This document shows positions 7,238 to 17,304 of a DNA stretch of 64,000 nt, piece after piece (the stretch's first letter is position 1; every line of letters begins with the position of its first letter). Made by a program: the position numbers and the translations under genes. Source of the stretch: Pedobacter yonginensis (GTDB lineage: Bacteria; Bacteroidota; Bacteroidia; Sphingobacteriales; Sphingobacteriaceae); the NCBI RefSeq assembly GCF_003173595.1, contig NZ_QGNZ01000003.1, positions 1 to 64,000 of the forward strand, read 5' to 3'. The notes below the pieces were generated by a model. That model was not told the origin of the DNA, ran no database searches, and was given only the letters and a program-made list of their open reading frames with translations.

Positions 7238-8890
7238 ATGCTACAAAAACTTTCAATACGAAATTACGCTTTAATAGATAGTCTGGACATTGAATTTGAT
7301 CAAGGCTTAAATATTATTACGGGTGAAACTGGTGCTGGTAAATCCATCATTTTGGGTGCGCTATCTTTAATTTTAGGGCAACGTGCAGAAAGCAAGTACT
7401 TTTTCAACCAAGATAAAAAATGCGTTATAGAAGGTTCTTTCTCTTTAGGTGACGAAAACTTAAAAAGTCTTTTTGAAGAACATGATGTGGATTTCTTTAA
7501 CGAAAGTACGCTCCGCAGAGAAATTTCAATTGACGGTAAATCGAGATCTTTCATAAATGATACGCCGGTAAACCTTTCGATATTAAAGCAAATTGGAGAG
7601 AAATTAATCGATATCCATTCGCAACATGCCACGCAGGAAATTAACGATGCCGATTTTCAGTTGTTGATTGTTGATTCTCTAGCGAACCATAATGCATTGC
7701 TTTTTGATTATCGGACTGGCTTCAAAAAACTCAAACTAGAAAGTAATCGATTAAAAAAACTAATTGCGGATGCCAATGAGGCCAGAAGCAAGCAGGATTA
7801 TGAGCAATTTCTGTTTAACGAGCTGGAGCGAGCTAATCTGAAAGCGCATGAGCAAGAAGAGTTAGAGCAGGAATTAGAACGCTTAACCCATGCCGAAAGC
7901 ATAAAACGGGCACTTTTAACAGCCTCAGGTTTACTTAATGAAACTGAACCTTCAGCCTTGCAAATGCTCAAAGAGGCGCAACTCCAGCTACAAGGCATTG
8001 AAAAGTTCGACCCATCAATAAACAGCTTGTACGAAAGATTGCGTTCTTCAATTATCGAAATTAAAGACATTGCCGATGAAATTGCTGCAATAGAAGCCGA
8101 TACATTACATAGTGCCGAGCGCTTGGATGTGATCAATCAGCGCTTAGATTTGTTGTATTCTTTACAGCAGAAACATCGCGTTGCGGATAATACAGAATTG
8201 CTTGAACTGCAAAAGCAACTCGAGAACAATTTAAATCAGCTTCTATCTTCTGACGAAACGATTGAGCAACTTACCAAAGAGATAGAACAACTTAAAGTTG
8301 AACTCCAAAAGAAAGCAAATCAACTTAGTTTAAATCGCAAAAAAGCCATAAAAACTGTAGAAGAACAAAACAGCCAAACTTTAAAAAATGTAGGCATGCC
8401 AAATGCAAAATTGGTCTTAAACCAACAGGCTCTACAAGATCTTGGCAAAGATGGTTTGGATGAAATCAATTTACTTTTTACAGCCAACGCTGGTCAGGCT
8501 CCTGCCCCTGTAAATAAGGTAGCCTCTGGAGGTGAGTTGTCAAGACTGATGCTTTCTATAAAAGCTTTGTTGGCCAAACATACTTCTCTACCCACCATAA
8601 TATTTGATGAGATAGACACAGGTATCTCAGGAGAAACCGCCTTGAAAGTTGGTGAGGTAATTGCTCAATTGGGGCATAATATGCAAGTGATTTCCATTAC
8701 GCACCTCCCTCAAATTGCTGCCAAAGGCTTGTCTCATTACTTTGTTTACAAAAATGAAGATGGTGGTAAAACCACAACGGGTATTCGAAAACTTAAGCAA
8801 GAAGAAAGAATTGAGGTGCTTGCAGAAATGTTAAGTGGCAAAAATCCTGGGGCATCGGCTATCGAAAATGCAAAGGAATTGTTAGCATAG
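7238..8890 (+). CDS. recN: DNA repair protein RecN
   Basis: An SMC-like ATPase that acts early in repair of double-strand breaks. From the ATG at 7238 (MLQKLSIRNYALID) the protein is 550 aa, the usual RecN length; seven residues upstream an in-frame start exists but is less likely. Walker A is GETGAGKS at 29-36. A long coiled-coil region covers about 150-380. The ABC signature ASGGELSRL is near 428-437 and Walker B with FDEIDTGISG near 455-465. It stands alone between a terminator and the TonB-like gene. Confidence 0.95.
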   Translation: MLQKLSIRNYALIDSLDIEFDQGLNIITGETGAGKSIILGALSLILGQRAESKYFFNQDKKCVIEGSFSLGDENLKSLFEEHDVDFFNESTLRREISIDGKSRSFINDTPVNLSILKQIGEKLIDIHSQHATQEINDADFQLLIVDSLANHNALLFDYRTGFKKLKLESNRLKKLIADANEARSKQDYEQFLFNELERANLKAHEQEELEQELERLTHAESIKRALLTASGLLNETEPSALQMLKEAQLQLQGIEKFDPSINSLYERLRSSIIEIKDIADEIAAIEADTLHSAERLDVINQRLDLLYSLQQKHRVADNTELLELQKQLENNLNQLLSSDETIEQLTKEIEQLKVELQKKANQLSLNRKKAIKTVEEQNSQTLKNVGMPNAKLVLNQQALQDLGKDGLDEINLLFTANAGQAPAPVNKVASGGELSRLMLSIKALLAKHTSLPTIIFDEIDTGISGETALKVGEVIAQLGHNMQVISITHLPQIAAKGLSHYFVYKNEDGGKTTTGIRKLKQEERIEVLAEMLSGKNPGASAIENAKELLA

Positions 8891-8925
8891 TTTGTGGAAT
8901 CGAGAATTAAATTCATCCTAAAGAT

Positions 8926-9681
8926 ATGAAACATTTGATTCTAATCCTTTTAACTGGTTTAACGCTTCAAGCAAAATCACAAACCTTGAAAGATACTTTG
9001 ATAACCTACATTGATACCATCAATGTTAATGGAAAGGTAGTGAACCAAAATGGCGCCGTTGTTAAAGATGCAGTCATCATATTTGGAAATGACCAAACGA
9101 CTAAATCTGATAAAAATGGTTTGTTCAGAATTGTTGGGTTTAAGCCCAATAATAGCATTATCGTCGATTCTAACCAAGGAACATCGTATCTAAACCGTGT
9201 TTCTAGTCGGTATTTATTGGTTAGGCTAGCACCTTCTCCAATTGTTGAAATGAATGCAGATCAAACTCAAATCTTAATAGCTGCAAGAAAATTAAATGAA
9301 AAACCAAAATACAGGCAGCTATCTCCAAATTCAAAAACTAAAGTATATGATTTTGATGGCGGGTACGGCATGGGAGATCGTAAAGCTGAATACCCTGGAG
9401 GTGCAAGACAGCTGTATAAGTTCCTCAGCGAAAATATAATTTACCCAAAAAAAGCGGTGCAAAACTCTATGGAAGGTCTAGTTACCGTAGAGTTTGTGAT
9501 AAATGCTAAAGGATTTCCAGAAAATTTCCTCGTAACAAAGGATATAGGATATGGCTGTGCAGAGGAAGTTATTAAGGCACTAAAAATTATGAGCAGATGG
9601 AATCCCGGCATCAGAAATGGTAAACCTATTAGAGACGTTTATTCCGTTGATGTTCCATTTAAGTTGCTAGGAAAAGTTTAG
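8926..9681 (+). CDS. secreted TonB C-terminal domain protein
   Basis: A 251-aa protein with a signal peptide (about residues 1-18, ending LQAKS). Residues about 33-90 have a carboxypeptidase-regulatory-like pattern (VNGKVVNQNGAVVKDAVIIF, then DKNGLFRI). Residues about 155-248 match the TonB C-terminal fold: YPGGARQLYKFLSENI, VTVEFVINAKG, and a final DVPFKL strand. There is no proline-rich spacer and no obvious N-terminal membrane anchor apart from the signal. It may therefore be a periplasmic TonB-like protein rather than a classical energy transducer. Energy coupling is inferred from the family. Confidence 0.75.
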   Translation: MKHLILILLTGLTLQAKSQTLKDTLITYIDTINVNGKVVNQNGAVVKDAVIIFGNDQTTKSDKNGLFRIVGFKPNNSIIVDSNQGTSYLNRVSSRYLLVRLAPSPIVEMNADQTQILIAARKLNEKPKYRQLSPNSKTKVYDFDGGYGMGDRKAEYPGGARQLYKFLSENIIYPKKAVQNSMEGLVTVEFVINAKGFPENFLVTKDIGYGCAEEVIKALKIMSRWNPGIRNGKPIRDVYSVDVPFKLLGKV

Positions 9682-9782
9682 GCCTTACTGATTTTAGGGG
9701 TGCTAAAAAAATTGATTATACTGCTAGCGGATTCTTTAATAAAAGATTCTTAATCTAAATTATTCAAACTAGAAAATTAGTT

Positions 9783-9790
9783 TATATTTG
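9783..9790 (+). promoter_or_regulatory. -7 box directly upstream of CarboxypepD_reg gene
   Basis: TATATTTG ends 4 bases before the ATG at 9795. No good -33 element was found 19 bases upstream. A leaderless or nearly leaderless transcript is implied. Confidence 0.4.
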
Positions 9791-9794
9791 AATA

Positions 9795-11018
9795 ATGAAA
9801 AAAATCCCTATTTTATTGTTTCTATTGTTGTGCTTTGTTGAAACCTTTGCTCAGCAAAATCTCAGTTTGAGTGGTTCTGTAAAAGATAAAAAAGGTGAGG
9901 CTTTACCGGGCGCTGGCATTTATGTGAGTGGATATAAAATTGCCACCTCTACCAATAATGATGGAGAATACATTTTAAACTTAAAACCCGGGAATTACGA
10001 CATCCTTGTTCAGCTGATTGGATTTAAAGCTGTAAATAAAAATGTTGTAATGATAGATAAACCTGTGAAACTAAATTTCATATTGGAGGAGAGTGTAACG
10101 CAGCTAGCGGAAGTTACCATAAAACCAGATCCCAATAGAGAAAACTACATCAACACTTTTAAAACCTATTTTATTGGCAACACGCCAAATGCTGAAAACT
10201 GCAAAATTCTTAATCCACAGGTTTTGAGGATAGATTTTAGTAAGGAAGAAGGCATCCTAAAAGTAAAAACAGAGGAGTTTTTGATCATCGAAAATAAAGC
10301 ACTAGGCTATAAGATTAAATATTTAATCAATGATTTTCAGTACGATTTTAGGGCGAGAATTATTTACTACGAGGGTTATCCAACCTATGAAGATTTACCT
10401 GGTTCTCTTTCTAGGAAGAAAAAATGGGCGGCAAAAAGATTAGAAGCCTATCATGGTTCTGCACAACATTTTTTTACTTCACTTTTTAATCATTCTTCGT
10501 TGGAGGAAGGTTTCGTAATCAATAAACTGATTAGAAAACCCAATACGGAAAGACCATCTGACAGTATCATTAACGCAAACATAAAACGCTTGATGAAAGC
10601 TCAGAACGGAACACTGCGCATAAATACCCATGAACAGGATTCTTTGAGCTACTGGATTGCAAAGAGAAATTTACTAAAAGGTATCTCTGTGTTAAATAGA
10701 ACCCAGATTTCACCTGATACTTTGGTGCACAATTTTAACCAGAACATTAAAAGTATAGATTTCAACGATGTGTTGTATATCATCTATACTAAGGAAAAAG
10801 AAAACGAGGCCTTTTCCAGTAGAATGGGTCAATCTATTGCTCGACCATTAGACATGCCCAACTACCAAGTTTCGTTGATCAATCTATCGATTAGGCCGGT
10901 ATATTTTTATAAAAATGGCTCCGTTTACAATACAAGATCAATGCTTTATGAGGGGTATTGGGCTTGGGAAAAAGTTGCAGATAGCGTGCCAATGGATTAT
11001 TTGCCTCCCACAAAGTAA
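9795..11018 (+). CDS. secreted CarboxypepD_reg-like protein, copy 1
   Basis: A 407-aa protein with a signal peptide (1-20, ending ETFAQ). Residues about 25-105 form a carboxypeptidase-regulatory-like beta-sandwich (SGSVKDKKGEALPGAGIYV, NNDGEYIL, GNYDILVQLIGF). The remaining 300 residues are not a domain I recognise. They share ordered motifs with the next gene, such as FIGNTPNA, CKILNPQVL, ENKALGYK, YHGSAQHFF and a C-terminal MLYEGYWAWEKVADSVPMDYLP. There is no beta-barrel or TonB box. An envelope location is inferred from the signal. It forms a tandem paralogue pair with the next gene. Confidence 0.75.
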   Translation: MKKIPILLFLLLCFVETFAQQNLSLSGSVKDKKGEALPGAGIYVSGYKIATSTNNDGEYILNLKPGNYDILVQLIGFKAVNKNVVMIDKPVKLNFILEESVTQLAEVTIKPDPNRENYINTFKTYFIGNTPNAENCKILNPQVLRIDFSKEEGILKVKTEEFLIIENKALGYKIKYLINDFQYDFRARIIYYEGYPTYEDLPGSLSRKKKWAAKRLEAYHGSAQHFFTSLFNHSSLEEGFVINKLIRKPNTERPSDSIINANIKRLMKAQNGTLRINTHEQDSLSYWIAKRNLLKGISVLNRTQISPDTLVHNFNQNIKSIDFNDVLYIIYTKEKENEAFSSRMGQSIARPLDMPNYQVSLINLSIRPVYFYKNGSVYNTRSMLYEGYWAWEKVADSVPMDYLPPTK

Positions 11019-11112
11019 AACCATGCCTGTTATATCGTTTTAGAATGTTAAAATTGTTAAAATTCCTTTTTCATTTTCCTAAATATTAAGGCTTTTGGCT
11101 ACATTCGTCTCC

Positions 11113-12372
11113 ATGATTAAGCGTCTTTTAGTATCCCTCCTACTTCTTATTCTGGCTAACAATTCATTTGCTCAAAATACCTATGCCATTACAGGGATAG
11201 TTCGCGATAAGAAAGACGGCTTGCCTGGTGCAAGCATTTATTTAAGCGGTTATAAAATAGCAACCGTTGCAGATAATGATGGCAGGTTTAAACTCGGCAA
11301 TTTGAAACCGGGAAGCTATGATTTATTGGTTCAATTGGTTGGCTACTTACCCTTCTCAAAAAGCGTAATCATTTCCGATCAATCTGTACAGGTTGATTTG
11401 GTGCTGAAAGAAAATATTGCCCAATTGGATGAAGTGGTTATCCGTGCAGACCCAAACAGACAAAAATACATCAATCAGTTTAAGGAGTTTTTTATTGGTA
11501 AAACGCCAAATGCACTCCAATGCAAAATATTGAACCCACAGGTTTTAAATGTAGATTTTGATGTTACAAACAGTACGCTAACCGTTAGCACTACCGAATT
11601 TTTAGTGGTCGAAAATAAAGCCTTGGGTTATCGGTTGAAATACATGCTCGATCATTTTGAATATAATTCTCGAACGCACATCATTTATTACTCCGGTCAT
11701 CCATTTTTTGAAGAATTGAAAGCCACCGCAGCCAAAAAGAAAAAATACATTGCAGCAAGAGAGGTCGCTTATTACGGCTCTTCGCAACATTTCTTTAAAT
11801 CATTGTATCAAAATAAAGCTCAGGATGAGGGCTATATCATTACCAAAATGATTAAAATTCCAAATCCAAACCGCTATCCGGAACATGTGATTAATGAGAA
11901 TTTAAGAAAAATAAAAACCTTGCCCGAAAAGACCGGAATAAGAAAAACCGCTGGGAAAATTGATACTGCGCTCCTATCCTTTTGGACCAAACAAAGAGAT
12001 ATGCCGAAAACAATCGATAAGTTTAGTCGGGCAGAATTATTAACCGATACGTTGGTGCATTACTACAACCAAAACTTGAAATGGCTAGATTATACGGATG
12101 CACTATGCGTACAATACACGAAAGAAAAAGAATCTTTGGCCTATTCAAAATCAGGTTTTTGGGTTTTTAGACCGTTGGATGTTCCAGAAAATGAAATATC
12201 AGTAATTAATTTATTGCAAGCACCTGTTCGCTTTTATGAAAATGGAGGCATTTACGATTCTAGATCATTACTTTTTGAAGGCTATTGGGCCTACGAAAAA
12301 GTAGCAGATATGGTTCCTATGGACTACATACCACTACCGAAAGCTAATGCCAAATCCTTAGTCGCAAATTAG
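11113..12372 (+). CDS. secreted CarboxypepD_reg-like protein, copy 2
   Basis: A 419-aa paralogue of the preceding protein. The ATG at 11113 gives a clean signal peptide (1-21, ending NSFAQ); an in-frame TTG lies 18 bases upstream. The regulatory-like domain spans about 26-105 (VRDKKDGLPGASIYL, GSYDLLVQLVGY). The C-terminal region repeats the motifs of copy 1: FIGKTPNA, CKILNPQVLN, ENKALGYRLKYM, YYGSSQHFF and LLFEGYWAYEKVADMVPMDYIP. The level of divergence suggests an old tandem duplication. The function is unknown; a cell-surface role is plausible. Confidence 0.75.
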   Translation: MIKRLLVSLLLLILANNSFAQNTYAITGIVRDKKDGLPGASIYLSGYKIATVADNDGRFKLGNLKPGSYDLLVQLVGYLPFSKSVIISDQSVQVDLVLKENIAQLDEVVIRADPNRQKYINQFKEFFIGKTPNALQCKILNPQVLNVDFDVTNSTLTVSTTEFLVVENKALGYRLKYMLDHFEYNSRTHIIYYSGHPFFEELKATAAKKKKYIAAREVAYYGSSQHFFKSLYQNKAQDEGYIITKMIKIPNPNRYPEHVINENLRKIKTLPEKTGIRKTAGKIDTALLSFWTKQRDMPKTIDKFSRAELLTDTLVHYYNQNLKWLDYTDALCVQYTKEKESLAYSKSGFWVFRPLDVPENEISVINLLQAPVRFYENGGIYDSRSLLFEGYWAYEKVADMVPMDYIPLPKANAKSLVAN

Positions 12373-12463
12373 CGCTAGATTAAGGCTATCTAACATGCCA
12401 AAACTGTAGAACAAACTTTTCAACAATAGCTCGAATTACTAAAAATATTAGTATTTTTAAGCT

Positions 12464-13531
12464 ATGAATATTGATGCTGAAAAGCCATATTTTAAAGGTC
12501 GTGGAGCACAAGTGAACCCGCATAACAAATTTTTAAAAGATGTTTATGTGAAGGAACACGATGAGGGTATAGACGATTGGGAAGAAACCGATCATAAAAC
12601 AACATTTCTATTTGATCGTTCTAAAAGCATTGTAAATAAGGTTGATAGCCCAGATGTAGGCATGGCGTATTCATTAAATCCTTATCAGGGCTGTGAGCAT
12701 GGATGTACCTATTGTTATGCGAGAAACTCCCACCAATATTGGGGCTACAGTGCCGGCATAGAATTCGAACGGAAAATCATCGTGAAACAGGATGCCCCAG
12801 CGCTTTTTAAAAAGTTTTTAGAGAAAAAAGGTTGGGATGCCAGCACCATTTCGCTTTCTGGAAATACAGATTGCTACCAGCCTGCCGAACGAAAATTCAA
12901 ACTCACCAGACAGCTTTTAGAAATAGCGTTAGCGTATAAGCAACCTATTGGAATGATTACCAAGAATTCACTCATCTTAAGGGATCTCGATCTTCTTTCC
13001 GAAATGGCCAAGTTAAATTTATGCATGGTTTATGTATCCATCAACAGTTTAAATGAAGATTTAAGGCAAGTTATGGAGCCTAGAACCACTTCTGCCAAAC
13101 AACGATTGAGGGTTGTAGAAGAATTGAGCAAAGCAGGAATTCCGATGGGTGTAATGGTTGCGCCCCTCATTCCTGGATTAAGCGACCATGAAATTCCCAA
13201 AATTTTAAAAGCAGTTGCCCAAGCTGGGGCAATTAAAGCGGGCTATACGGTTGTACGGTTAAATGGCGCAATTGCACAGATTTTTGAAGATTGGTTGCGG
13301 AAAAATTTTCCGGATCGGTTTGACAAAGTTTGGCACATGATTCAAAGCTGTCATGGTGGAAATGTGAATGATAGTCGCTTTGGTGATCGAATGCGGGGGG
13401 ATGGAAATATTGCACAAATGATTAGAGATAATTTTAGGTTACATGCAAAACGGAATGGTCTGAATATAAATGAGATAAGCTTAAACCATACTTTATTTAA
13501 AATTCCTAGCAATCAAACAAGTTTATTTTAA
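12464..13531 (+). CDS. PA0069 family radical SAM protein
   Basis: A radical SAM enzyme of the spore-photoproduct-lyase-like PA0069 group. The 4Fe-4S cysteines are in CEHGCTYC (Cys77, Cys81, Cys84), inside the conserved stretch SLNPYQGCEHG. The N-terminal FKGRGAQVNPHNKF and the following glycine-rich and SGNTDCYQPAE segments are typical. Length is 355 aa. The substrate is unknown for the group. It stands alone, convergent with clpC. Confidence 0.9.
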   Translation: MNIDAEKPYFKGRGAQVNPHNKFLKDVYVKEHDEGIDDWEETDHKTTFLFDRSKSIVNKVDSPDVGMAYSLNPYQGCEHGCTYCYARNSHQYWGYSAGIEFERKIIVKQDAPALFKKFLEKKGWDASTISLSGNTDCYQPAERKFKLTRQLLEIALAYKQPIGMITKNSLILRDLDLLSEMAKLNLCMVYVSINSLNEDLRQVMEPRTTSAKQRLRVVEELSKAGIPMGVMVAPLIPGLSDHEIPKILKAVAQAGAIKAGYTVVRLNGAIAQIFEDWLRKNFPDRFDKVWHMIQSCHGGNVNDSRFGDRMRGDGNIAQMIRDNFRLHAKRNGLNINEISLNHTLFKIPSNQTSLF

Positions 13532-13631
13532 GCCTGTGGTTTGTTTTAAGTGATTCAAAAATGGCCCAAGCTGATCACTACAATTGAGCTCATAGAAAAG
13601 CAGGTCAAACTTTGAAAATAAATCAAAAAAA

Positions 13632-13657
13632 AAACTCCCGACTTTAATCGGGAGTTT
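13632..13657 (-). terminator. terminator of clpC
   Basis: Perfect stem AAACTCCCGA / TCGGGAGTTT with a 6-base loop directly after the clpC stop. On the minus strand it is followed by a long T run (A run at 13625-13634 on the plus strand). Confidence 0.9.
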
Positions 13658-13662
13658 GAAAT

Positions 13663-16215
13663 TTATTTACTTGAAGAATCTTCTTCCTTTTTTGGTTCTT
13701 CCTTTTTCTTTTCGCCTTTTTTATGAACGATTGAAATTAGTTCTGTTTTTTTATCGTAGTCGATTTCTAAAACATCACCTTCGGTCAATTCTCCTTTCAG
13801 AATTTCTTCTGCAATTGGATCTTCCAAATATTTCTGAATCGCTCTTTTTAATGGACGAGCACCAAAATTACTATCAAAACCTTTGTCGGCGATATACTCT
13901 TTTGCATTTTCTGTTAATGCAATTTCGTAACCTAGTGTATGAACACGACCAAATAAAGCTTTCAATTCGATGTCGATGATTCTGAAGATCTCATCTTTAC
14001 CCAAGCTGTTAAATACAACCACATCATCCACACGGTTTAAGAATTCTGGGGCGAAAGCACGTTTCAAAGCACTTTCGATAACGCCACGGCTATGAGAATC
14101 TGCTTGAGTCGTTTTTGCAGTGGTAGAGAAACCAACACCTTGTCCAAAATCTTTTAACTGTCGTGCACCGATGTTTGAAGTCATGATGATGATGGTATTT
14201 CTAAAATCAACCTTCCGACCTAAACTGTCTGTCAGTTGCCCTTCATCTAAAACTTGCAACAGAATATTAAATACATCTGGGTGCGCTTTTTCAATTTCAT
14301 CCAATAAGATTACTGCGTATGGTTTTCTTCTAACTTTTTCGGTTAACTGACCACCTTCTTCGTAACCAACGTAGCCTGGAGGCGCTCCAACTAAACGTGA
14401 AACCGCAAATTTCTCCATATACTCACTCATGTCGATTTGAATTAATGAATCATCACTATCAAACATGAAACGAGCCAATTCCTTTGCTAATTCTGTTTTA
14501 CCAACACCTGTTGGGCCTAAGAAAATAAATGAACCGATTGGTTTTTTAGGATCTTTTAAACCAGCTCTTGTACGTTGAATTGCTTTGGTTAATTTTTTAA
14601 TGGCATCATCCTGACCGATAATTTTCTCTGCAACCTTATCGTACATGTTTAACAGCTTGGCGCTATCAGTTTGTCCGACACGTTGTACAGGAATACCAGT
14701 CATCATAGAAACCACCTCAGCTACATTGTCTTCTGATACTTCGTAGCGTTTAGTTTTCGTTTCTGCTTCCCATTCTGCTTTGGCTTTATCTAATTCTTCA
14801 ATTAGATTTTTCTCCGTATCGCGAAGTTTTGCTGCTTCTTCGTATTTCTGACTACGAACAACTTTGTTTTTCTCTAACTTAATGTCTTCGATTTTAGCTT
14901 CGATATCGATGATGTTTTGAGGAACATGGATGTTCGTTAAGTGTACTCTAGAACCGGCTTCATCTAAAGCATCAATGGCTTTATCTGGTAAAAAACGATC
15001 AGAAATATAACGAGATGTTAAAGTAACACAGGCTAAAATTGCTTCATCAGTATAGGTTACACCATGGTGCTCTTCATACTTATCTTTAATACGGGTTAAA
15101 ATTTCTACAGTTTCATCTGGTGTAGCTGGCTCAACCATTACTTTTTGGAAACGACGATCGAGTGCACCATCTTTCTCTATGTATTGGCGATATTCATCTA
15201 AAGTTGTAGCACCGATACATTGAATTTCTCCCCTTGCTAATGCTGGCTTGAACATATTTGAAGCGTCTAAAGAACCGGACGCGCCACCTGCTCCAACTAT
15301 GGTATGAATCTCATCGATGAATAAAATTACATCTGTAGATTTTTCAAGCTCGTTCATAACGGCTTTCATTCTCTCTTCAAACTGACCACGATATTTTGTG
15401 CCAGCAACAAGGGATGCTAAATCCAAAGTAACTACACGTTTGCCAAAAAGCACACGCGAAACTTTACGTTGTACAATGCGCAGGGCTAAACCCTCTGCAA
15501 TGGCCGATTTACCAACACCTGGCTCTCCAATTAAAATTGGGTTGTTCTTTTTTCTTCGAGATAAAATTTGAGACACACGCTCAATCTCTTTCTCACGACC
15601 TACGATTGGATCTAAACGACCTTCTTCTGCTGCCTTAGTTAAATCACGACCAAAATTATCGAGTACAGGGGTTTTTGATTTAATATCAGATACCTTTTTA
15701 GGGGTACTGAAACTTTCTTCTTCACGATAATCATCATCGCCGCCTGTTGAGGCGCTGTTTGAAATATCATCTCTGAAACCATTTTTGTTCACTTCTACCT
15801 CCTGTTTAAAAACATCGTAAGTAACGCCATACTGTAGTAGGATTTGTGAGGCAATATTATCATCGTCTCTTAAAACAGATAACAACAAGTGTTCTGTTCC
15901 AATTAAATCGCTTTTAAATATTTTAGCTTCTAAGTAAGTAATCTTTAAAACCTTTTCGGCCTGCTTAGTTAATGGAATATTCCCTAAGTTAACTGTAACA
16001 CTCGAAGTACCACGAACAGCATCTTCAATTGAGCGGCGCAATTTACTTGTATCAACTCCTAACGATCGTAAAATTTTTATAGCCATACCATCGCCTTCGC
16101 GGATGAGGCCCAATAATAAATGTTCGGTTCCAATGTAATCATGCCCTAAGCGGAGCGCTTCCTCCCTACTAAAAGAGATTACATCTTTAACCTGTGGTGA
16201 AAATTTTGCTTCCAT
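13663..16215 (-). CDS. clpC: ATP-dependent Clp protease ATPase subunit ClpC
   Basis: An 850-aa AAA+ unfoldase that feeds substrates to ClpP. Domain order: two Clp-N repeats (about 3-145), first AAA with Walker A GEPGVGKS (230-237) and Walker B around FIDEIH (299-304), a linker with a UVR-like segment (about 446-480), second AAA with GPTGVGKT (567-574) and LLDEIEKAH (637-645). A VGF tripeptide in GQGVGFSTT (691-699) fits the ClpP-docking loop, so this is a protease partner rather than a ClpB disaggregase. The tail is very Lys/Glu rich. It is a single-gene unit with its own terminator. Confidence 0.96.
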   Translation of the reverse strand: MEAKFSPQVKDVISFSREEALRLGHDYIGTEHLLLGLIREGDGMAIKILRSLGVDTSKLRRSIEDAVRGTSSVTVNLGNIPLTKQAEKVLKITYLEAKIFKSDLIGTEHLLLSVLRDDDNIASQILLQYGVTYDVFKQEVEVNKNGFRDDISNSASTGGDDDYREEESFSTPKKVSDIKSKTPVLDNFGRDLTKAAEEGRLDPIVGREKEIERVSQILSRRKKNNPILIGEPGVGKSAIAEGLALRIVQRKVSRVLFGKRVVTLDLASLVAGTKYRGQFEERMKAVMNELEKSTDVILFIDEIHTIVGAGGASGSLDASNMFKPALARGEIQCIGATTLDEYRQYIEKDGALDRRFQKVMVEPATPDETVEILTRIKDKYEEHHGVTYTDEAILACVTLTSRYISDRFLPDKAIDALDEAGSRVHLTNIHVPQNIIDIEAKIEDIKLEKNKVVRSQKYEEAAKLRDTEKNLIEELDKAKAEWEAETKTKRYEVSEDNVAEVVSMMTGIPVQRVGQTDSAKLLNMYDKVAEKIIGQDDAIKKLTKAIQRTRAGLKDPKKPIGSFIFLGPTGVGKTELAKELARFMFDSDDSLIQIDMSEYMEKFAVSRLVGAPPGYVGYEEGGQLTEKVRRKPYAVILLDEIEKAHPDVFNILLQVLDEGQLTDSLGRKVDFRNTIIIMTSNIGARQLKDFGQGVGFSTTAKTTQADSHSRGVIESALKRAFAPEFLNRVDDVVVFNSLGKDEIFRIIDIELKALFGRVHTLGYEIALTENAKEYIADKGFDSNFGARPLKRAIQKYLEDPIAEEILKGELTEGDVLEIDYDKKTELISIVHKKGEKKKEEPKKEEDSSSK

Positions 16216-16646
16216 AATACCTTTCTTAACAGCTACGTCCCTAAACTATAAAATAAATTATAAAAAGCGACTGTACCGTTTTGTTTATTTTATCAACAAT
16301 TGCGCCATATAGGTGGATAAAAGGCAGTATATATATCCCCCAACCTAAAATTACCAAAAGAATATCTTTGAGAGAACGATGTGTTTTGATATATCTATCT
16401 ACGTAATAACTGTTTTATAGGTTTTAAAAGGGAATTTATTAATTACAACCCTTTTAAATTCTCATTTTGTCGGTTTATTGTAAGGATTTATTCAATTCGA
16501 ATAACTGACAATTTGTAGCTTTTTAATAAAGCAATTTACAAGTTTTGACAGAAAAACAAAAAGAACGTGACATCATTTAACAAATTTCAAACAAAATTTA
16601 AATGCAATGATATTTACAATTTAAAACCCATTAGCAACTATACGAA
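16216..16646. other. intergenic region upstream of clpC
   Basis: AT-rich; no gene supported. It contains an inverted repeat of about 10 bases (TTTAAAAGGG and CCCTTTTAAA, near 16420-16460) and presumably the clpC promoter. I found no CtsR- or HrcA-like operator that I could support. Confidence 0.4.
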
Positions 16647-16937
16647 ATGAACCCTCAGAAAGTTGTTTTTGTTTTTAAGAAAACTGAGGTGTATTCTGTT
16701 TCTACTTTTCATGCAGAAACGGATCTTAAATTTCTTGGTGAAATCAAAAAAATTCATCAAAGCTTCATAAAGGAGATATACTTTTGTTTCGAGAGCGTTA
16801 ATTTAGATTGGGGTGAGGTTGTTATGACCTTGCCCCTTTTGTTTGAAGATTGGTTGCCAAATCTATATAGTGGTGGCCGCTCCATGCTACATAATCCATC
16901 AGAGCTATTCCTTGTTCTTTTAAAATCCTTAACTTAA
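16647..16937 (+). CDS. possible small protein, unknown
   Basis: A 96-aa open frame. Its first 60 residues (MNPQKVVFVFKKTEVYSVST and on) look like ordinary protein, but the last third lies antisense to the 3' end of the 16822-17286 gene. It could be a real short gene convergent with and overlapping that gene, or a remnant. No domain recognised. Confidence 0.3.
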   Translation: MNPQKVVFVFKKTEVYSVSTFHAETDLKFLGEIKKIHQSFIKEIYFCFESVNLDWGEVVMTLPLLFEDWLPNLYSGGRSMLHNPSELFLVLLKSLT

Positions 16938-17286
16938 CTATAAATTGAAGTATAACTCCCAGAAGTAAAAGTATTAGCTCTAGAATTTGACTAAATACAG
17001 CGAAGCCAATGATTAATAAACAGAGAACAAATTCAAAATTAATAGATATGTCATATATATAGGTAACTGTGCAATTGTCATCCTTCATAACTTTAATAGT
17101 TCCGTGATTCACCATCTTGTAATAATTGGACTTTGATGTTGAACCTAGCAAATCATCAAAGACAATTTCACCATTATTTTTCGACAGAATGTTATAGTTT
17201 CCCTTCTCCAGTTGAGAGATAATTCTGCGCTCAAGATTTTTAGCATTAGCTGTTGTAAGTCTGGAAATCCGATACCTTAACCTCAT
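16822..17286 (-). CDS. hypothetical membrane protein
   Basis: A 154-aa protein I do not recognise. The N-terminal 80 residues are soluble and basic-to-mixed (MRLRYRISRLTTANAKNLER). A hydrophobic stretch follows at about 90-125, enough for one or two membrane passes, then a short hydrophilic tail. It starts 18 bases after the stop of the upstream gene at 17305-17730, so the two probably form an operon. There is no clue to function beyond the membrane anchor. Confidence 0.6.
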   Translation of the reverse strand: MRLRYRISRLTTANAKNLERRIISQLEKGNYNILSKNNGEIVFDDLLGSTSKSNYYKMVNHGTIKVMKDDNCTVTYIYDISINFEFVLCLLIIGFAVFSQILELILLLLGVILQFIVKLRILKEQGIALMDYVAWSGHHYIDLATNLQTKGARS

Positions 17287-17304
17287 TTTTAATTTGAGTT
17301 TTTT

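Noticed and set aside
13656..14350. Open frames on the plus strand opposite clpC.
   Set aside because: They are antisense to a clearly conserved gene and have no recognisable protein pattern.
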